Part shown: positions 1 through 10,685 of the stretch, in pieces
Numbering within the stretch: the stretch's first letter is position 1
How the letters are laid out: each line of letters starts with the position of its first letter
Assembly (NCBI GenBank): GCA_944989445.1
Contig: CALYLW010000547.1
Location: 62,001-126,000 of the forward strand
Direction of reading: 5' to 3'
From: Ampullaceana balthica
Lineage: Eukaryota; Mollusca; Gastropoda; Lymnaeidae
Length of the DNA: 64,000 nt
Program-made: the position numbers and the translations under genes
Notes under the pieces: model-generated
Seen by the model: the letters and a program-made list of their open reading frames with translations, nothing else
The model's database searches: none
Told to the model about the DNA's origin: nothing

Positions 1-168
1 TACAGATGCATTCAAGCCGTTGCCCACTAAAGCAGGTGATATTACAGATGTATTCAAGCCGTTGCCCACTAAAGCAGGTGCTGTTACAGATGTATTCAAG
101 CCGTTGCCCACTAAAGCATGTGATTTTACAGATGTATTCAAGCCGTTGCCCACTGTAGCTGGTAGTTC
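1..168 (-). repeat. Coding 42-bp repeat in GPCR loop 3
   Basis: At least four 42-bp (14-codon) units, each beginning GGCAACGGCTTGAATAC on the minus strand, run off the left edge. The unit length is a multiple of three, so the frame is kept. Confidence 0.85.
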
Positions 169-1436
169 TAGTAATGACAAGGCATGTGATGGTGTTTGAG
201 TAAAGTTTTGATAACAACATTTGCTTTCACAAGAAGTTACATCAAATTTTGAATGTTTCGAACCAAAATAATCTGAACATTGGACGTGCTTCCCGTAAAT
301 ATCTACACAAGACCAAGATTTTGCGGGTAGAGTTCTATCCTTGTCCACTAGAACATTTTCCAGAGTTCTATCCTTGTCCACTAGAACATTTGCCAATTTG
401 ATATACTTCCCTTTATTAGAGCTTAAGGCCATGGGACAAGATTGAGTTTTACCAGGATGGTATTGTTTTACATCATGGTCTTGCTCTGAGCGACAGACAT
501 GGGGAGGTAACGTGTTGGATCTTGTTAACGCCCCTGTCCTCTCTCTGAGGCTTGAGTTGTCTGTGGTGCAGGGGTGTAACGCTTTGGGGAAGCCATGGTT
601 TCCCCGATGTTTAACGTGCGTTGACTTCAAGGTGTTGTTACTTGTCGTGAAGATTGACGTTGTAGATCTCGATCTGTGATTGCAAATATTCATAGGATCC
701 CAAGTGTTCATAGGATCCCGAGTCTTCATAGGATCCCGAGTGTTCATAGGATCCCGAGTCTTCATAGGATCCCGAGTGTTCTTAGGATCCCGAGTTTTCA
801 TAAGATCACAAGTGCTCCTATTGCCTCGTTGGTCCTGTAACTTAACTCTATGGACCACTTTAGGAGTCAAAGGTTGGGGGTAAATTTTCCCATCACATTT
901 ATATTCGTCATGTCTATCTACATAAGTCATCATGCCGCCTGGATTTTCCGCAGTTAGCTTTGACTTCACCAAAACTTCACTAACAGTTTGTCCCTCGGAG
1001 ATGTAATTTCCCGGCTCTTTTGAATGATGGCAAAATTGACCATTGTCCATAAACGCGTCATTGTTTGCAGGCTCGTCAAAACAAAAACAGAATCTAGTCT
1101 TTCCACTATCAACAATTTTATCATCCATCGTCTGGTCGTGGGAATTGCCTTTACGTTTCTTTCGGTGGCTACATTTTAAAGAATAATTTTTAATGGCGTT
1201 TTTAGAAACTCTTTTCCCAATTATCGTTGGGTTATGAGAAGAATTTCTAAGGCAATAACGATGTCGATCAGGTAAAAGCTTATTGTATTGATATTTACAA
1301 TAGTTTTCAAACTTTGGTGTGTTTGACGTCATGATGTCATTCCTTGACTCTGTTGGACTTCTTTCAACCCGATCGTAGGAAGACTCATTGCGCTTGGAGT
1401 TTTGGTGACTCCCGCTTGGCTCCCGTGATGACGTCA
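1..1436 (-). CDS. GPCR exon 5 (partial): very long intracellular loop 3
   Basis: I checked every triplet from 1434 to 1 on the minus strand and found no stop: 478 open codons running off the window. The acceptor is CTAATCAG|TG at 1437-1438, and G from exon 4 plus TG makes Val226. The residues are hydrophilic, with no membrane segment, rich in Ser, Thr, Asn, Lys and Asp, which fits a cytoplasmic third loop like the long ones of some amine, muscarinic and invertebrate peptide receptors. Three in-frame coding repeats sit inside: six-residue TRDPMK/N units (687-806), a duplicated 11-residue block (about 331-396), and 14-residue ALVGNGLNTSV units (1-168). TM6 is expected further left. An alternative is a terminal exon of a truncated receptor, which cannot be excluded without the flanking sequence. 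Confidence 0.85.
331..396 (-). repeat. Coding 33-bp tandem duplication in GPCR loop 3
   Basis: A 33-bp block encoding ENVLVDKDRTL occurs twice in succession, almost identical (the first residue of the second copy differs by a base or two), keeping the frame. Confidence 0.75.
687..806 (-). repeat. Coding 18-bp repeat in GPCR loop 3
   Basis: About seven 18-bp units encode T-R-D-P-M-K or T-R-D-P-M-N, with Lys and Asn alternating in neighbouring units. Each unit carries GGATCC apart from slight variants. The frame is kept throughout. Confidence 0.85.
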
Positions 1437-1653
1437 CTGATTAGAATAAATTACAAGTCAATTCCAGTAATATTTATCAAACATTGATTAATTTAAGCAT
1501 ATTTATTTTTAGTGAAGTACTTTATGTTTTCAAGACTAGACACAAAAAATTCGAATAAAATATTCCAATCATTTCCAATATAGGAATAAGAAAACATCAA
1601 TGATATAGAATTTTGATTTATTGCACGCACAAAATCAACTCCTTTGCCCTCAC

Positions 1654-1777
1654 CTTGACTCGCTGAGACACTCCTCTGATAGTTGTGGTAGACCCAACCA
1701 ATCTTAGAGTAACACAGGAGGCTAACAGTCATGCCTGAGAGGATGAATCCAGTGGAGAGGTACCTCACGTACCAGGT
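1654..1777 (-). CDS. GPCR exon 4: TM5 and start of intracellular loop 3
   Basis: The exon is 124 nt, acceptor TTGCAG|AC, donor GTCAAG|GTGAGG. It encodes residues 185-225 plus one base. TM5 spans about 188-210 with Tyr207 (5.58) in CYSKI, followed by a basic, aromatic stretch (HNYQR) typical of the start of loop 3. An upstream AG at TACAG|GCC looks attractive but in phase 0 it runs into a stop after 12 codons, so I chose the inner acceptor. That choice gives a short ECL2 between Cys179 and TM5, which is plausible. The acceptor is the least certain junction of the model. Confidence 0.78.
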
Positions 1778-2375
1778 CTGCAACTGGATGATAGACACGT
1801 CACGAAAGGACATGGGGACATTGGAATTTACCTTTGGCCTGTAGCAGGAAGTCACGTGATTTTATCCCAGTCTTTCAATGTTTGGTTAGTGATACCCACC
1901 CCTCCCCACACACACACACACAAACACACTCACAAAGTTAAGAGACGAGGTTTAAGTTACCATCTTTTCACAGAATGGCTACTATGTTACAGAATAGCTA
2001 CCGTGTTACTTACACAATGGCTACCATATTACTTACAGAATGGCTACCCATATTACCTACACAATGGCTGCCCCACTGCCCATATTACTTACAGAAGGGC
2101 TACCCATATTACTTAAAGTTTGGCTACCTATATTCAAGGCTGGCTACCCATATTACTTACAGACTTGCTACCTTATTAATTACAGACAGGCTAACCTACA
2201 GCCATTTACCAGCAGTGATTGTATCTCAATATTATCTTGGTGATGTTCGTATACCGGTTCTACTGAGAACTTGTATGTGTGTTCAAACATATACTTGCTT
2301 TCCTCTGTTGCCAATCCTTCAATTCACCTGCAGCTTTTACAATAAAATTGTGTGTTGGTCAGTATAGGCAGTTAC
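1778..2375. repeat. Intron 3 with CA tract and degenerate 22-23 bp repeats
   Basis: A CA microsatellite lies at about 1903-1930. From about 1975 to 2180 there are around ten imperfect units containing GGCTACCCATATTACTTACA. Small open frames here are a by-product of the repeat. Confidence 0.7.
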
Positions 2376-2502
2376 CTGTGTAAACGTTGAACACGGCCTG
2401 TGTGGAGAGAATCGGTTGACCATCAGTGGCAGGAGCCCGTAGACGACACACGTGCACCACGCGCCTAAGATGACGAAACGTGTCCTCTGTTTGACTGCGA
2501 GG
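2376..2502 (-). CDS. GPCR exon 3: TM4 and extracellular loop 2
   Basis: The exon is 127 nt. The acceptor follows a C-rich tract (CCCAAACAG|CC) and the donor is ACACAG|GTAACT, a strong consensus. AG from exon 2 plus C forms Ser142. TM4 spans about residues 151-170 and carries Trp157, the most conserved TM4 residue, and a Pro at 167. Cys179 in loop 2 is the partner expected for Cys105. The exon ends in phase 0 at Gln184. Confidence 0.85.
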
Positions 2503-2819
2503 CTGTTTGGGTGGGGGGAGGGGGACAATGAGAGCAGATAGGTTTGAAAGATTATCTCTTTAATGGTCAGATATTTGGAGAAAATAGGCGGCCATCGAGG
2601 GCTGCGTGACTAATTGTAACAAGCTGCAGCAGTCATGAAATATTAAAGTCTATTGATTTTCGTCCAATTCCTCAGAGATTTTTAGAGCCCGTGAAGGTGT
2701 TGCAGAGATGAGATTTCAAAGTTTACCCAGATTTGAACTAATCTTGTATTCAGACCGAATGTAATGTGATACTGGTTTGTCTTACTTGAATTTGGATTCA
2801 TACTTTGAATCTTTATTCA

Positions 2820-3588
2820 TGGGCAGCCCTCATCTTAAACCACCCACCCAATCATGGGCAGCCCCCACCTTCCACCACCCACCCAATCATGGGCAAACCC
2901 CACCTTCCACCACCCACCCAATCATGGGCAGCACTCACCTTCCACCACCCACCCAATCATGGGCAGCCCCCACTTTCCACCACCCACGAAATCATGGGCA
3001 GCCCTCACCTTCCACCACCCACCCAATCATGGGCAGCCCTTACCTTCCACCACCCAACCAATCATGGGCAGCACTCACCCTCCACCACCCACCCAATCAT
3101 GGGCAGCCCTTACCTTCCACCACCCACCCAATCATGGGCAGCCCCCACCTTCCACCACCCACCCAATCATGTGCATCCCTCACCTTCCACCACCCACCCA
3201 ATCATGGGCAGCCCTAACCTTCCACCACCCACCCAATCATGGGCAGCACTCACCTTCCACCACCCACCCAATCATGGGCAGCCCCCACCTTCCACCACCC
3301 ACTCAATCATGGGCAGCCTCCACCTTCCACCACCCACCCAATCATGGGCAGCCCTTACCTTCCACCACCCACCCAATCATGGGCAGCCCCCACCTTCCAC
3401 CACCCACCCAATCATGTGCAGCCCCCACCTTCCACCACCCACCCAATCATGGGCAGCCCTTACCTTCCACCACCCACCCAATCATGGGCAGCACTCACCT
3501 TCCACCACCCACCTAATCATGGGCAGCCCTTACCTTCCACCACCCACCCAATCATGGGCAGCCCTCACCTTCCACCACCCACCCTCTC
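2820..3588. repeat. 35-bp minisatellite, about 22 copies
   Basis: Units contain CACCCACCCAATCATGGGCA and are near identical. The period is 35 bp and the unit lacks stops on the plus strand, so all three plus frames stay open and give Pro/His-rich pseudo-proteins. It lies in intron 2 of the GPCR and ends about 30 bp before a hAT element. Confidence 0.95.
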
Positions 3589-3618
3589 AATCTAAAGCTT
3601 TCACAACAGACATCTCTC

Positions 3619-6470
3619 CAGTGGCGTAGCTAGACCTTTTGCCGCCCGGGGCGGTCTCCAATTTGCCGCCCTTTCTAAGCCAATAGTACCATGGTTTTTA
3701 TAAATTAATAAACATAAATAAATGATTGTAATTGAAACAAAGTAAAGGTGGCGAACATTTTTACCATTGGATGCCATATTTAAGTAAGCAGCAATAAAGG
3801 AGGCCAAATAAGATGTTATACATATTTTATAAAAATACAAGATACTTTTTTTAAAGGTTACTGAGGTTGCAGGTGTCGAGACAAACGTATCCAAAATTAC
3901 ACCAAAAAATTATGAATTAATTATTTTTTTTATAAACAAATAGGGTACATTAGTATGTAAACATATTATTTATAAATTTATTTTCCTAACTTCATAGTAG
4001 AAAAATCGTGTATTATGCTATAAAAATTTGAATAATTTTTTATAATTTATTCTATTGACAATATTGCAAGATTTTTTAGTCTTAATTTATACACTCATTG
4101 TGGAACGAAGATAATTTTTTTTATCAACTTCAGTTTGGAGAAGCTCCTTTCACAACTAGCGACACTGATAACAATAATTTTTATAAAATTCTTAGCAAGA
4201 TTACAATGTTGGGTACAGAAGTTTCCAATCTATACTATTGAATAAATTTTAATAAATTAAGGGGGCCTTTTCCTCCATTTTTCCAATGCAATGCGTCTTT
4301 TTGTAGTGTAGGTGCAGCCATAAAACCTGGATCATTTTTCTTTCAATATGGAAGTGTTCTTTATCAATGTCAATAAAATCATTTATTTGACATTCAATTT
4401 CTTCATTTAGTAGGTTATATGGGATTATACACGAATATTTTCTTACAAGGTCATGCAACTGATCAAAGCGTTCTTTCAATTCCTTTATAATTCGATCCAT
4501 GGATTAAAACATTTCTCGGTGTACTTCATGTTCTAAAGATAGGACAACTGATTGTGAATTTTCCTCACTCATATGTTTTTCCCTTCTAACTCGGCGTTCA
4601 GGTCGATGTCTCCATCTCTTTACAAATTCTTTTGGCTGCTATATCAGCTTTTTGTATTATCACATCTCTTTGTTCCATGAAATGGGTTTGCAAAGAATTT
4701 AGTTTTATATGGCATTGGTGGATATTTAAGCCTTTTATTTGAAGGTATTTTTGAGCATCCCATTGACGCGTGGAAGAATTTAAAAAATGAAAACAACTTT
4801 TCGATAGTTCCAAAAAATGTTAAGGAATCAATAGCAGTACAAGCTGCATGTAAAACATGCCAGGTTTAAAGAATGATTTGTGCATGCTACAAACTCTGAC
4901 GGAAGCATTGTCGTAAGCCTTTCCTCTGCAATTTTTTGTATCTAAACATTTTCTAATTTCTTTAAAATCATATTTGTGATTTCCTCAGCAGTTTTCCTTT
5001 ATTTTCTACAAAGTAAATAAACGATTCTACAACTTTAACTGCGCTGACATCAATAACTACGTGTCTTTTAATTTGACTAGTTTAATATTTGTGGAAAATA
5101 TCGGGAGTTTTGTCAAATATCCTACAAAAGTTTTTAGCTTGCTTTATTTGGTCCATTGTTGTTTTTCTCACTGCGCCTCTCAAAAGGTCCATGAATTCGT
5201 TTTGAATTATTTTCGACAAATAGGAGACACTATATTTACTACCCATCTTAATTTTTACTAAATGTTCACATAACACTGGGTCGTACTTAGTGAAAAAGTC
5301 AAAAAGCTCTAGAAAATTTCCTCTATTTTCAATTGAATTGATGTCTTCCTCATGATTACTGTCACGATGACCCCTCAACGCCAAATTTTGTTTTGCTAAG
5401 AATCTAATTATATCAAGTACTGTGAGAATTTTCTATCATTTTTTTCTTATTTCTTTATCAATATTCTGTTGTTATCGTTTATCAAAAGTTGCGCCTTGTC
5501 CAATTCTTATGTCTAATTCCTTCCATTGGGAAAATGATCGAATGTGCAGTAGACTGAACTCGTGTTGACTTATTTTGAGATTAAATTTCCTCTATTTGTT
5601 AAAACCATTTTCCGTGTTAAAATTTGATAGGAAAAGATCATCAAACAGTAAACAGCAAAAAAATATATAATTTTCTTCAATGGTGAATACACCATCCACG
5701 ATCTTAACAAACTTTCACCATTATGCAAAATTTGGAGAAAAAAAACAACAATCGCGATTAATCTTTCTTGTCAAAAATCGTAATAATTTTCAGTAAAAAT
5801 AGACTAATTCAAACTATCTAATCATTTCTTTAATAGGATAGGTGTAACATTTTTTAGTGAATAAACGTATTTTAATGAAACACACAAATTTTGTTTGTGC
5901 TACTTAAATGAAAATAAAATAATACAAAAAAAATATTTAAATTTTAATAAATTACCTTAGAATAATTTTCTGAAAACTTTAAACAGTAATATAAAATACT
6001 ACTTGCAAGTTAAACACAATATTTGAACCACCATGTCATGTAGGTACTAGTTCGCGTATCATTCTGTGCATGTCAAAAATCCACGCAATAACTGTCGCGG
6101 CGATATTAATAGTATATTCGGTCCAGCGTGATGTGTTCTTTGTGTTGTTTTCTTATAAAAGTGTCATCTGTGATGTATACCGCTTAATTTTTAAAAAAAA
6201 TCGATACAATTTTTATGCGATTTTAAATTTCTTAACGGTTATGGGTTATTTATAGCAAACCGTATGTATTTAAAAAAAATGTTGTGAGAATCCGTTAATT
6301 ACGACTTGAAAGTACGAATATTTTATTTTCACCCGGGTGTTCCTCTTTCAAAAGAAAAAAGGTGGTTGTCAGAAAGGGCTATACTTTTCAAAGGCCCCCA
6401 AATGCCGCCCCCAAAATGTGTGCCACCCGGGGCTGACCGCCCCACCGCCCCCCCCCCAGCTACGCCACTG
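3619..6470 (-). mobile_element. hAT transposon, near full length, degraded
   Basis: The left end CAGTGGCGTAGCTAG and the right end (reverse complement CAGTGGCGTAGCTGG) are terminal inverted repeats, each followed by GC-rich CCGCCC-type subterminal sequence. The octamer CATCTCTC flanks the left end (3611-3618) and recurs three bases beyond the right end (6474-6481), consistent with an 8-bp hAT target-site duplication with slight end erosion. The interior is AT-rich and carries minus-strand transposase remains. It is inserted in intron 2 of the GPCR in the same orientation as the gene. Confidence 0.85.
4090..5384 (-). pseudogene. hAT transposase, ZMYM1/DUF4371 type, broken
   Basis: The N-terminal part at 5082-5384 has the family order ALRGH, NRGNFLEL, YDPVL, YLSKIIQNEF and DKTPD, as in DUF4371/ZMYM1-like transposases. 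Further down come fragments at 4598-4813 (YLQIKGLNIHQC) and 4249-4500. The C-terminal dimerisation signature SCERSFSKLKLI reads at about 4110-4170 on the minus strand, followed by an early stop. Several stops and frameshifts separate these blocks, and the region around 4820-5080 is heavily decayed. It cannot encode an active enzyme. Confidence 0.85.
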
Positions 6471-6481
6471 GATCATCTCTC

Positions 6482-6917
6482 TATCTTTATTTCTCCATAT
6501 TACATAGAGTGTGGCTGATAAACTACTTCAGAATTTAATTTAGTGGTTCGCATAGAGTTTGTGAAGACCCCACCCCCCCCCACCCCACCCACGAGCATCA
6601 TTTAGCCAGTGACCACCATGAAAAGTTCTGGGTGTGTAGAGTAATGGCAAACTTGCTATTCACTACGTAGAACTACATTCAAACATTTCTCAGTGAATAA
6701 GTAAAATAGTTGATGTCTTCCAATATTCTCTCAAGTTTCCATTAGTTTTAAATGAAATATAATTTCTACGGAGTCCTAGCATTGTGAATAAAAAATAATG
6801 GCTTTTTAAAAATTAATCCTTTTTTTATCTTTTATTACTTGAATAATTTTTTTTCTTTTCCTTTTAATTATTTTTTTATACAATATCAATTCAGTTGGGG
6901 TTTTTTTTAATCTCTTG
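6482..6917. other. Intronic spacer
   Basis: AT-rich intron 2 sequence with a short C tract near 6570-6590 and T-rich runs near 6820-6910. I see no gene or recognisable element. Confidence 0.5.
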
Positions 6918-7207
6918 ACAGTAACACTAGATATTGTCAGCTATTGACAGTAACACTAGATATTGTCAGCTATTGACAGTAACACTAGATATTGTCAGCT
7001 ATTGACAGTAACACTAGATATTGTCAGCTATTGACAGTAACACTAGATAGTCAGCTATTGACAGTAACACTAGATATTGTCAGCTATTGACAGTAACACT
7101 AGATATTGTCAGCTATTGAACGTAACACTAGATATTGTCAGCTATTGAAAGTAACACTAGATATTGTCAGCTATTGACAGTAACACTAGATATTGTCAGC
7201 TATTGAC
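6918..7207. repeat. 29-bp minisatellite, ten copies
   Basis: Units contain TTGACAGTAACACTAGATAT. One unit has a 3-bp deletion. The array stops exactly where decayed hAT transposase sequence starts, so an open frame runs from the repeat into the transposase. Confidence 0.93.
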
Positions 7208-7212
7208 TATGT

Positions 7213-9113
7213 CAAAGCAAGTTGGATTCCTTTTATATGAAACATCAGACACCGCCTCTCTTTCTTTTCTCTCTGTGATCAAACTTGATCAGTATGATCC
7301 ACTGTTAGAAAAACACTTACAACATGCCCGAGAAAATCCAGGTTCAGTATCTTATTTATCACCGGAAATCCAAAATGAATTTATCCACCTACTTTCATCG
7401 ACTGTAAGGAATCAGCTGTTGAGTGAAATCAGAAAAAAAGAAGTACTACGGTATCTTACTTGACTCAACACCCGATCTAAGACACCGGGAACAGCTTTCT
7501 CAAGTCATCAGATTTGTGGATGTGGATTTTCAAACTAAAAAAGAAACCATCGAAGAATCATTTTTAGGTTTTATCCAGATACATTCCAAAGACGCAGTAA
7601 GCCTTGAAAGAGTTATCGTAGAGAAACTGGAGTCTAATAACATACCTCTAGCCGACTATCGGTCACAATTTTATGACAACATGCTGCTGTAATGACTGGG
7701 CATAATATCCGGCCTTCAACACCGAATATGTGCCAGAAATCACAGAGCATTGTTCATCAACTGTGACAATCACAGCTTAAACTTAACAAGAGTACACTCA
7801 GCTAAACAGGATCCAGTTGTTATCATGTTTTTTTGGAACAGTTGAAAGTATAAATTTTTGTTTTCTCTCGTTCAAAAACTCCTATGGGAAGAATTAAAAA
7901 GAGTTCTGCCCATCACAATGAAGAGGGAGTCTGAAACACGTTGGAGTGCCCGATCAGAAGCTGCTAAAGCAATTTATGAAGGGCTAGGTGAACTGGTAGG
8001 GCTGTTGAAACATTTATCAGAAAATACAAATATGACGCCTGACACCAGAAGTGATGCAGAAAATTTGCTGGCAGGTATATTAAACTTTAAATTCCTAGTT
8101 TTGTTAAATTTCTGGAACACGTTGGAGTGCCCGATCAGAAGCTGCTAAAGCAATTTATGAAGGGCTAGGTGAACTGGTAGGGCTGTTGGAACATTTATAA
8201 GAAAATACAAATATGACACCTGACACCAGAAGTGATGCAGAAAATTTGCTGGCAGGTATATTAAACTTTAAATTCCTAGTTTTGTTAAATTTCTGGAACA
8301 TCATACTTGGGAAAATTGATCGAGTCCAGAAACGGTTGCAGAATCCTACTGTGAATTGCAAGGAAGCAGCATCTGCTCTTGAATCGCTTGAGCAAGAAAT
8401 TGTCAGCATGTGTGATAATTTGAGACAGGTTGCGGTCGACAATGGAAAGGAAGATGCACAACTTGGGGAATCGAGGTTGACAGAGGGATTAGACGACATC
8501 GGAGGATGCCTGGAGAATTAACAGAAGCTGCAGGACTTTCTGCAGAAGAAGACATTGCACGTGATATGAACAGCGTAATTGATAGACTCCAACGGGAGAT
8601 GTCAATACGGTGTTTACGTCTAAAAAAATCTTTTAAAAAACTAATTTGGCTTTTTACTAGACGTCAAAACTCTTCTTGCTGAGACAAAAGTCGTTACACT
8701 TCGTTAAAATTGCTTAGATTTTGCTAATTTATACGACACTTACGTCAATGGTCGCGAATTGTGCACAGAAATCAGAGACTGAAAAATGCTGCTCAGTACC
8801 CGGACTGAAGTTCTACAGGAAACTCCTTTGGATCTTCTTGGTTTTGTTTTTTTCATATGGAGATGTCGTATTTCCGAATCTGCGCATTTCATTTCAAATA
8901 CTTCTAACAATTGCTGTTTCAACTGAAAGCTGTGAGCGGTCCTTCAGCAAACTGAAGCTTATTTTGTCTTATTTACGTGCTTCAATGGGACAAGATCGTC
9001 TGAGTGATCTTGCACTCCTTAGCATCGAAAGAGAAACACTTGAGAATATTAATTTTGACAACGTGATTGACGAGTTTGTGACATTCAAATCAAGGAGAAT
9101 CCATTTTTTGTAG
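7213..9113 (+). pseudogene. hAT transposase, ZMYM1/DUF4371 type, frameshifted
   Basis: Blocks in family order are YDPLLEKHL and VSYLSPEIQNEF (7290-7390), DSTPD (about 7465), a GQ/CYDNAAVMTG-like stretch reading after the stop at 7692, ETRWSARSEA (about 7930), RMPGELTEAAGLSAEED (about 8500), and the C-terminal dimerisation block SCERSFSKLKLI with RLSDLALLSIER (about 8930-9030). Frameshifts occur near 7435 and 7690, and a 181-bp tandem duplication at 7936-8297 shifts the frame again. Homology extends to the final stop at 9113. It is better preserved than the copy at 4090-5384. Confidence 0.88.
7936..8297. repeat. 181-bp tandem duplication within transposase
   Basis: Two near-identical 181-bp copies start at 7936 and 8117 (ACACGTTGGAGTGCCCGATC). 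As 181 is not a multiple of three, the duplication itself disrupts the reading frame. Confidence 0.9.
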
Positions 9114-9526
9114 ACTATGTCTAATTGTATAATTTGTAGACTATTTTTTTTTCAAATAAATTGTTTACAATCGTATAGAGAATTATTAGTCTGTATTCTA
9201 TTTCATTAAAATACCAGAAGTTTCGAAAATGAACTATACATGTATATAAACCGTAAAATTTCAACTTTTTCTTGGGGGCTCAATGAGCCCCCAGAAACTT
9301 TCGATCATACGAGGGGCGCAGATTTTGTGTCATGTCCCCTGGCGAACATGACCCTAGCTACGCCACTGGGTGAGAGATATCTAGCAGAGCTAATATTAGG
9401 TCAGCATGTGTCATGGGGAATAAATTAAATTTACTACTAAGCCCATCCTCCCTATCAATGCAATGTTATTATTCTGGCTCCAAGTTATTTTCGCACATTT
9501 TCTACTTTATTGAATGAAAAGAAGAA

Positions 9527-9842
9527 ATCATTCATGCATTCATCATTCATTTATCATTCATTCATCATTCATTCATTATTCATTCATCATTCATTCATCA
9601 TTCATTCATCATTCATTCATCATTCATTCATCATTCATTCATCATTCATTCATCATTCATTCATCATTCATTCATCATTCATTCATCATTCATTCATCAT
9701 TCATTCATCATTCATTCATCATTCATTCATCATTCATTCATCATTCATTCATCATTCATTCATCATTCATTCATCATTCATTCATCATTCATTCATCATT
9801 CATTCATCATTCATTCATCATTCATTCATCATTCATTCATTG
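9527..9842. repeat. 11-bp array, about 28 copies
   Basis: Nearly pure TTCATTCATCA repeats. Every frame is open (Phe/Ile/His/Ser) except where the array ends. It continues directly from the 3' tail of the SINE that follows on the minus strand. Confidence 0.95.
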
Positions 9843-9856
9843 AGTAAAAGTAAGTA

Positions 9857-10078
9857 AGTCCCATGACAGATGGTCGGAGGGGATCCCTAATGTTTCCATT
9901 AGTGCTTACTTGGGGCTTATTTATACCTGGTGGGTGCCCCAATTCCCGCCCAGGGGTCAGCGGAGGACTTTCTTGGCGTATCAATTACATTGTGGCTTTG
10001 CGTAGACTCGATCCCACGCCCCTCAGCTTTGTGAGGCGAGTGCACTATTGACTTCGCTACCCATTGAGTAACACTTGG
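9857..10078 (-). mobile_element. tRNA-derived SINE
   Basis: On the minus strand the head near 10064-10000 resembles a tRNA: an A-box-like GGGTAGCGAAGTCAATAG, then GTGCACTCGCCTC, and a B-box-like GGGATCGAGTC. A body of about 140 bp follows and ends in a short ACTTACTTACTTTTACT tail that runs into the 11-bp array. It sits about 75 bp from GPCR exon 2. Promoter boxes are degenerate, so it is probably inactive. Confidence 0.7.
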
Positions 10079-10152
10079 TATAAAATCCAAGTACAACTTT
10101 TCGAAGGTATACTTTTTTTTTCTTTTCTAAAGTGAAACAGCTGTAACCAAAC

Positions 10153-10317
10153 CTGTTGTAGACCAGTGGGTACGAGATGGACAGACATCGGTCCAAGGCG
10201 AGTAGAGCCAGGCTGGACACAGACGACATGAAGGCAGTGGTTCCAAAACTGATGCAGCCGAGGCAGACATACTTGCCTGTGTTTCCCTCCATCTTGAAAT
10301 GAGTTTGCTGTCTGAAA
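10153..10317 (-). CDS. GPCR exon 2: ECL1 and TM3 with DRC motif
   Basis: The exon is 165 nt and encodes residues 88-141 between two split codons. The acceptor is CCTCCAG|T and the donor AACAG|GTTTGG. It begins in extracellular loop 1, has Cys105 for the conserved disulfide, and TM3 runs to Asp129-Arg130-Cys131, where DRY is usual. Intracellular loop 2 follows with a Pro (YPLVYN). The phase matches exon 1 exactly: GG plus T makes Gly87. Gly at 3.32 argues against an amine receptor. The exon lies isolated between a tRNA-derived SINE and a 25-bp minisatellite. Confidence 0.87.
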
Positions 10318-10685
10318 CTGGAGGGTAACAAAATGTTTTTATTGGCTAGCAACAAGGAATATACAGCCAGCCTAGCAGATATTTACTTTCATTGCGATTC
10401 ATAACCATTGAAAATTATGCTGCAACTAATAAAATATTTTGTGGTTAGAGTACGCTCAAAATGTCCAACAGTGCTAGGGATCATGGCATTAAAGAAGTTG
10501 AGAACCACTGGATTAGAAGATAGTCGAAGATAATGCGGAATAGAATCTGTTACATAGTTTGTAATGCAAAGTCATTAAATAAGAACCCTTTTTATTCTTC
10601 AGCAATTGAGAATTTTTTTGTCAAGAAACGAAAAAAAAATCGTGAAATGTTAACAAATATGTCATAACATGTGGACTTGTCTGTC

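Larger units (their letters stand above)
7208..9368 (+). mobile_element. hAT transposon, 5' truncated, second copy
   Basis: Only the right terminal inverted repeat is visible: CTAGCTACGCCACTG ending at 9368, the same core as the element at 3619. Its subterminal sequence (GGCGAACATGACC) differs, so it is another family of the same group. The left end is absent and replaced by the 29-bp minisatellite. It lies in intron 2, opposite to the GPCR. Confidence 0.8.

Noticed and set aside
1800..1855. Alternative acceptor TACAG|GCC for GPCR exon 4
   Set aside because: In the phase set by exon 3 it meets a stop after 12 codons; the inner acceptor TTGCAG|ACC keeps the frame.
2777..3629. Pro/His-rich proteins in three overlapping frames
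   Set aside because: By-product of the 35-bp minisatellite inside a GPCR intron.
6070..6518. Small open frames at the right end of the first hAT element
   Set aside because: They lie within transposon noncoding sequence and terminal repeat, on the strand opposite to the transposase.
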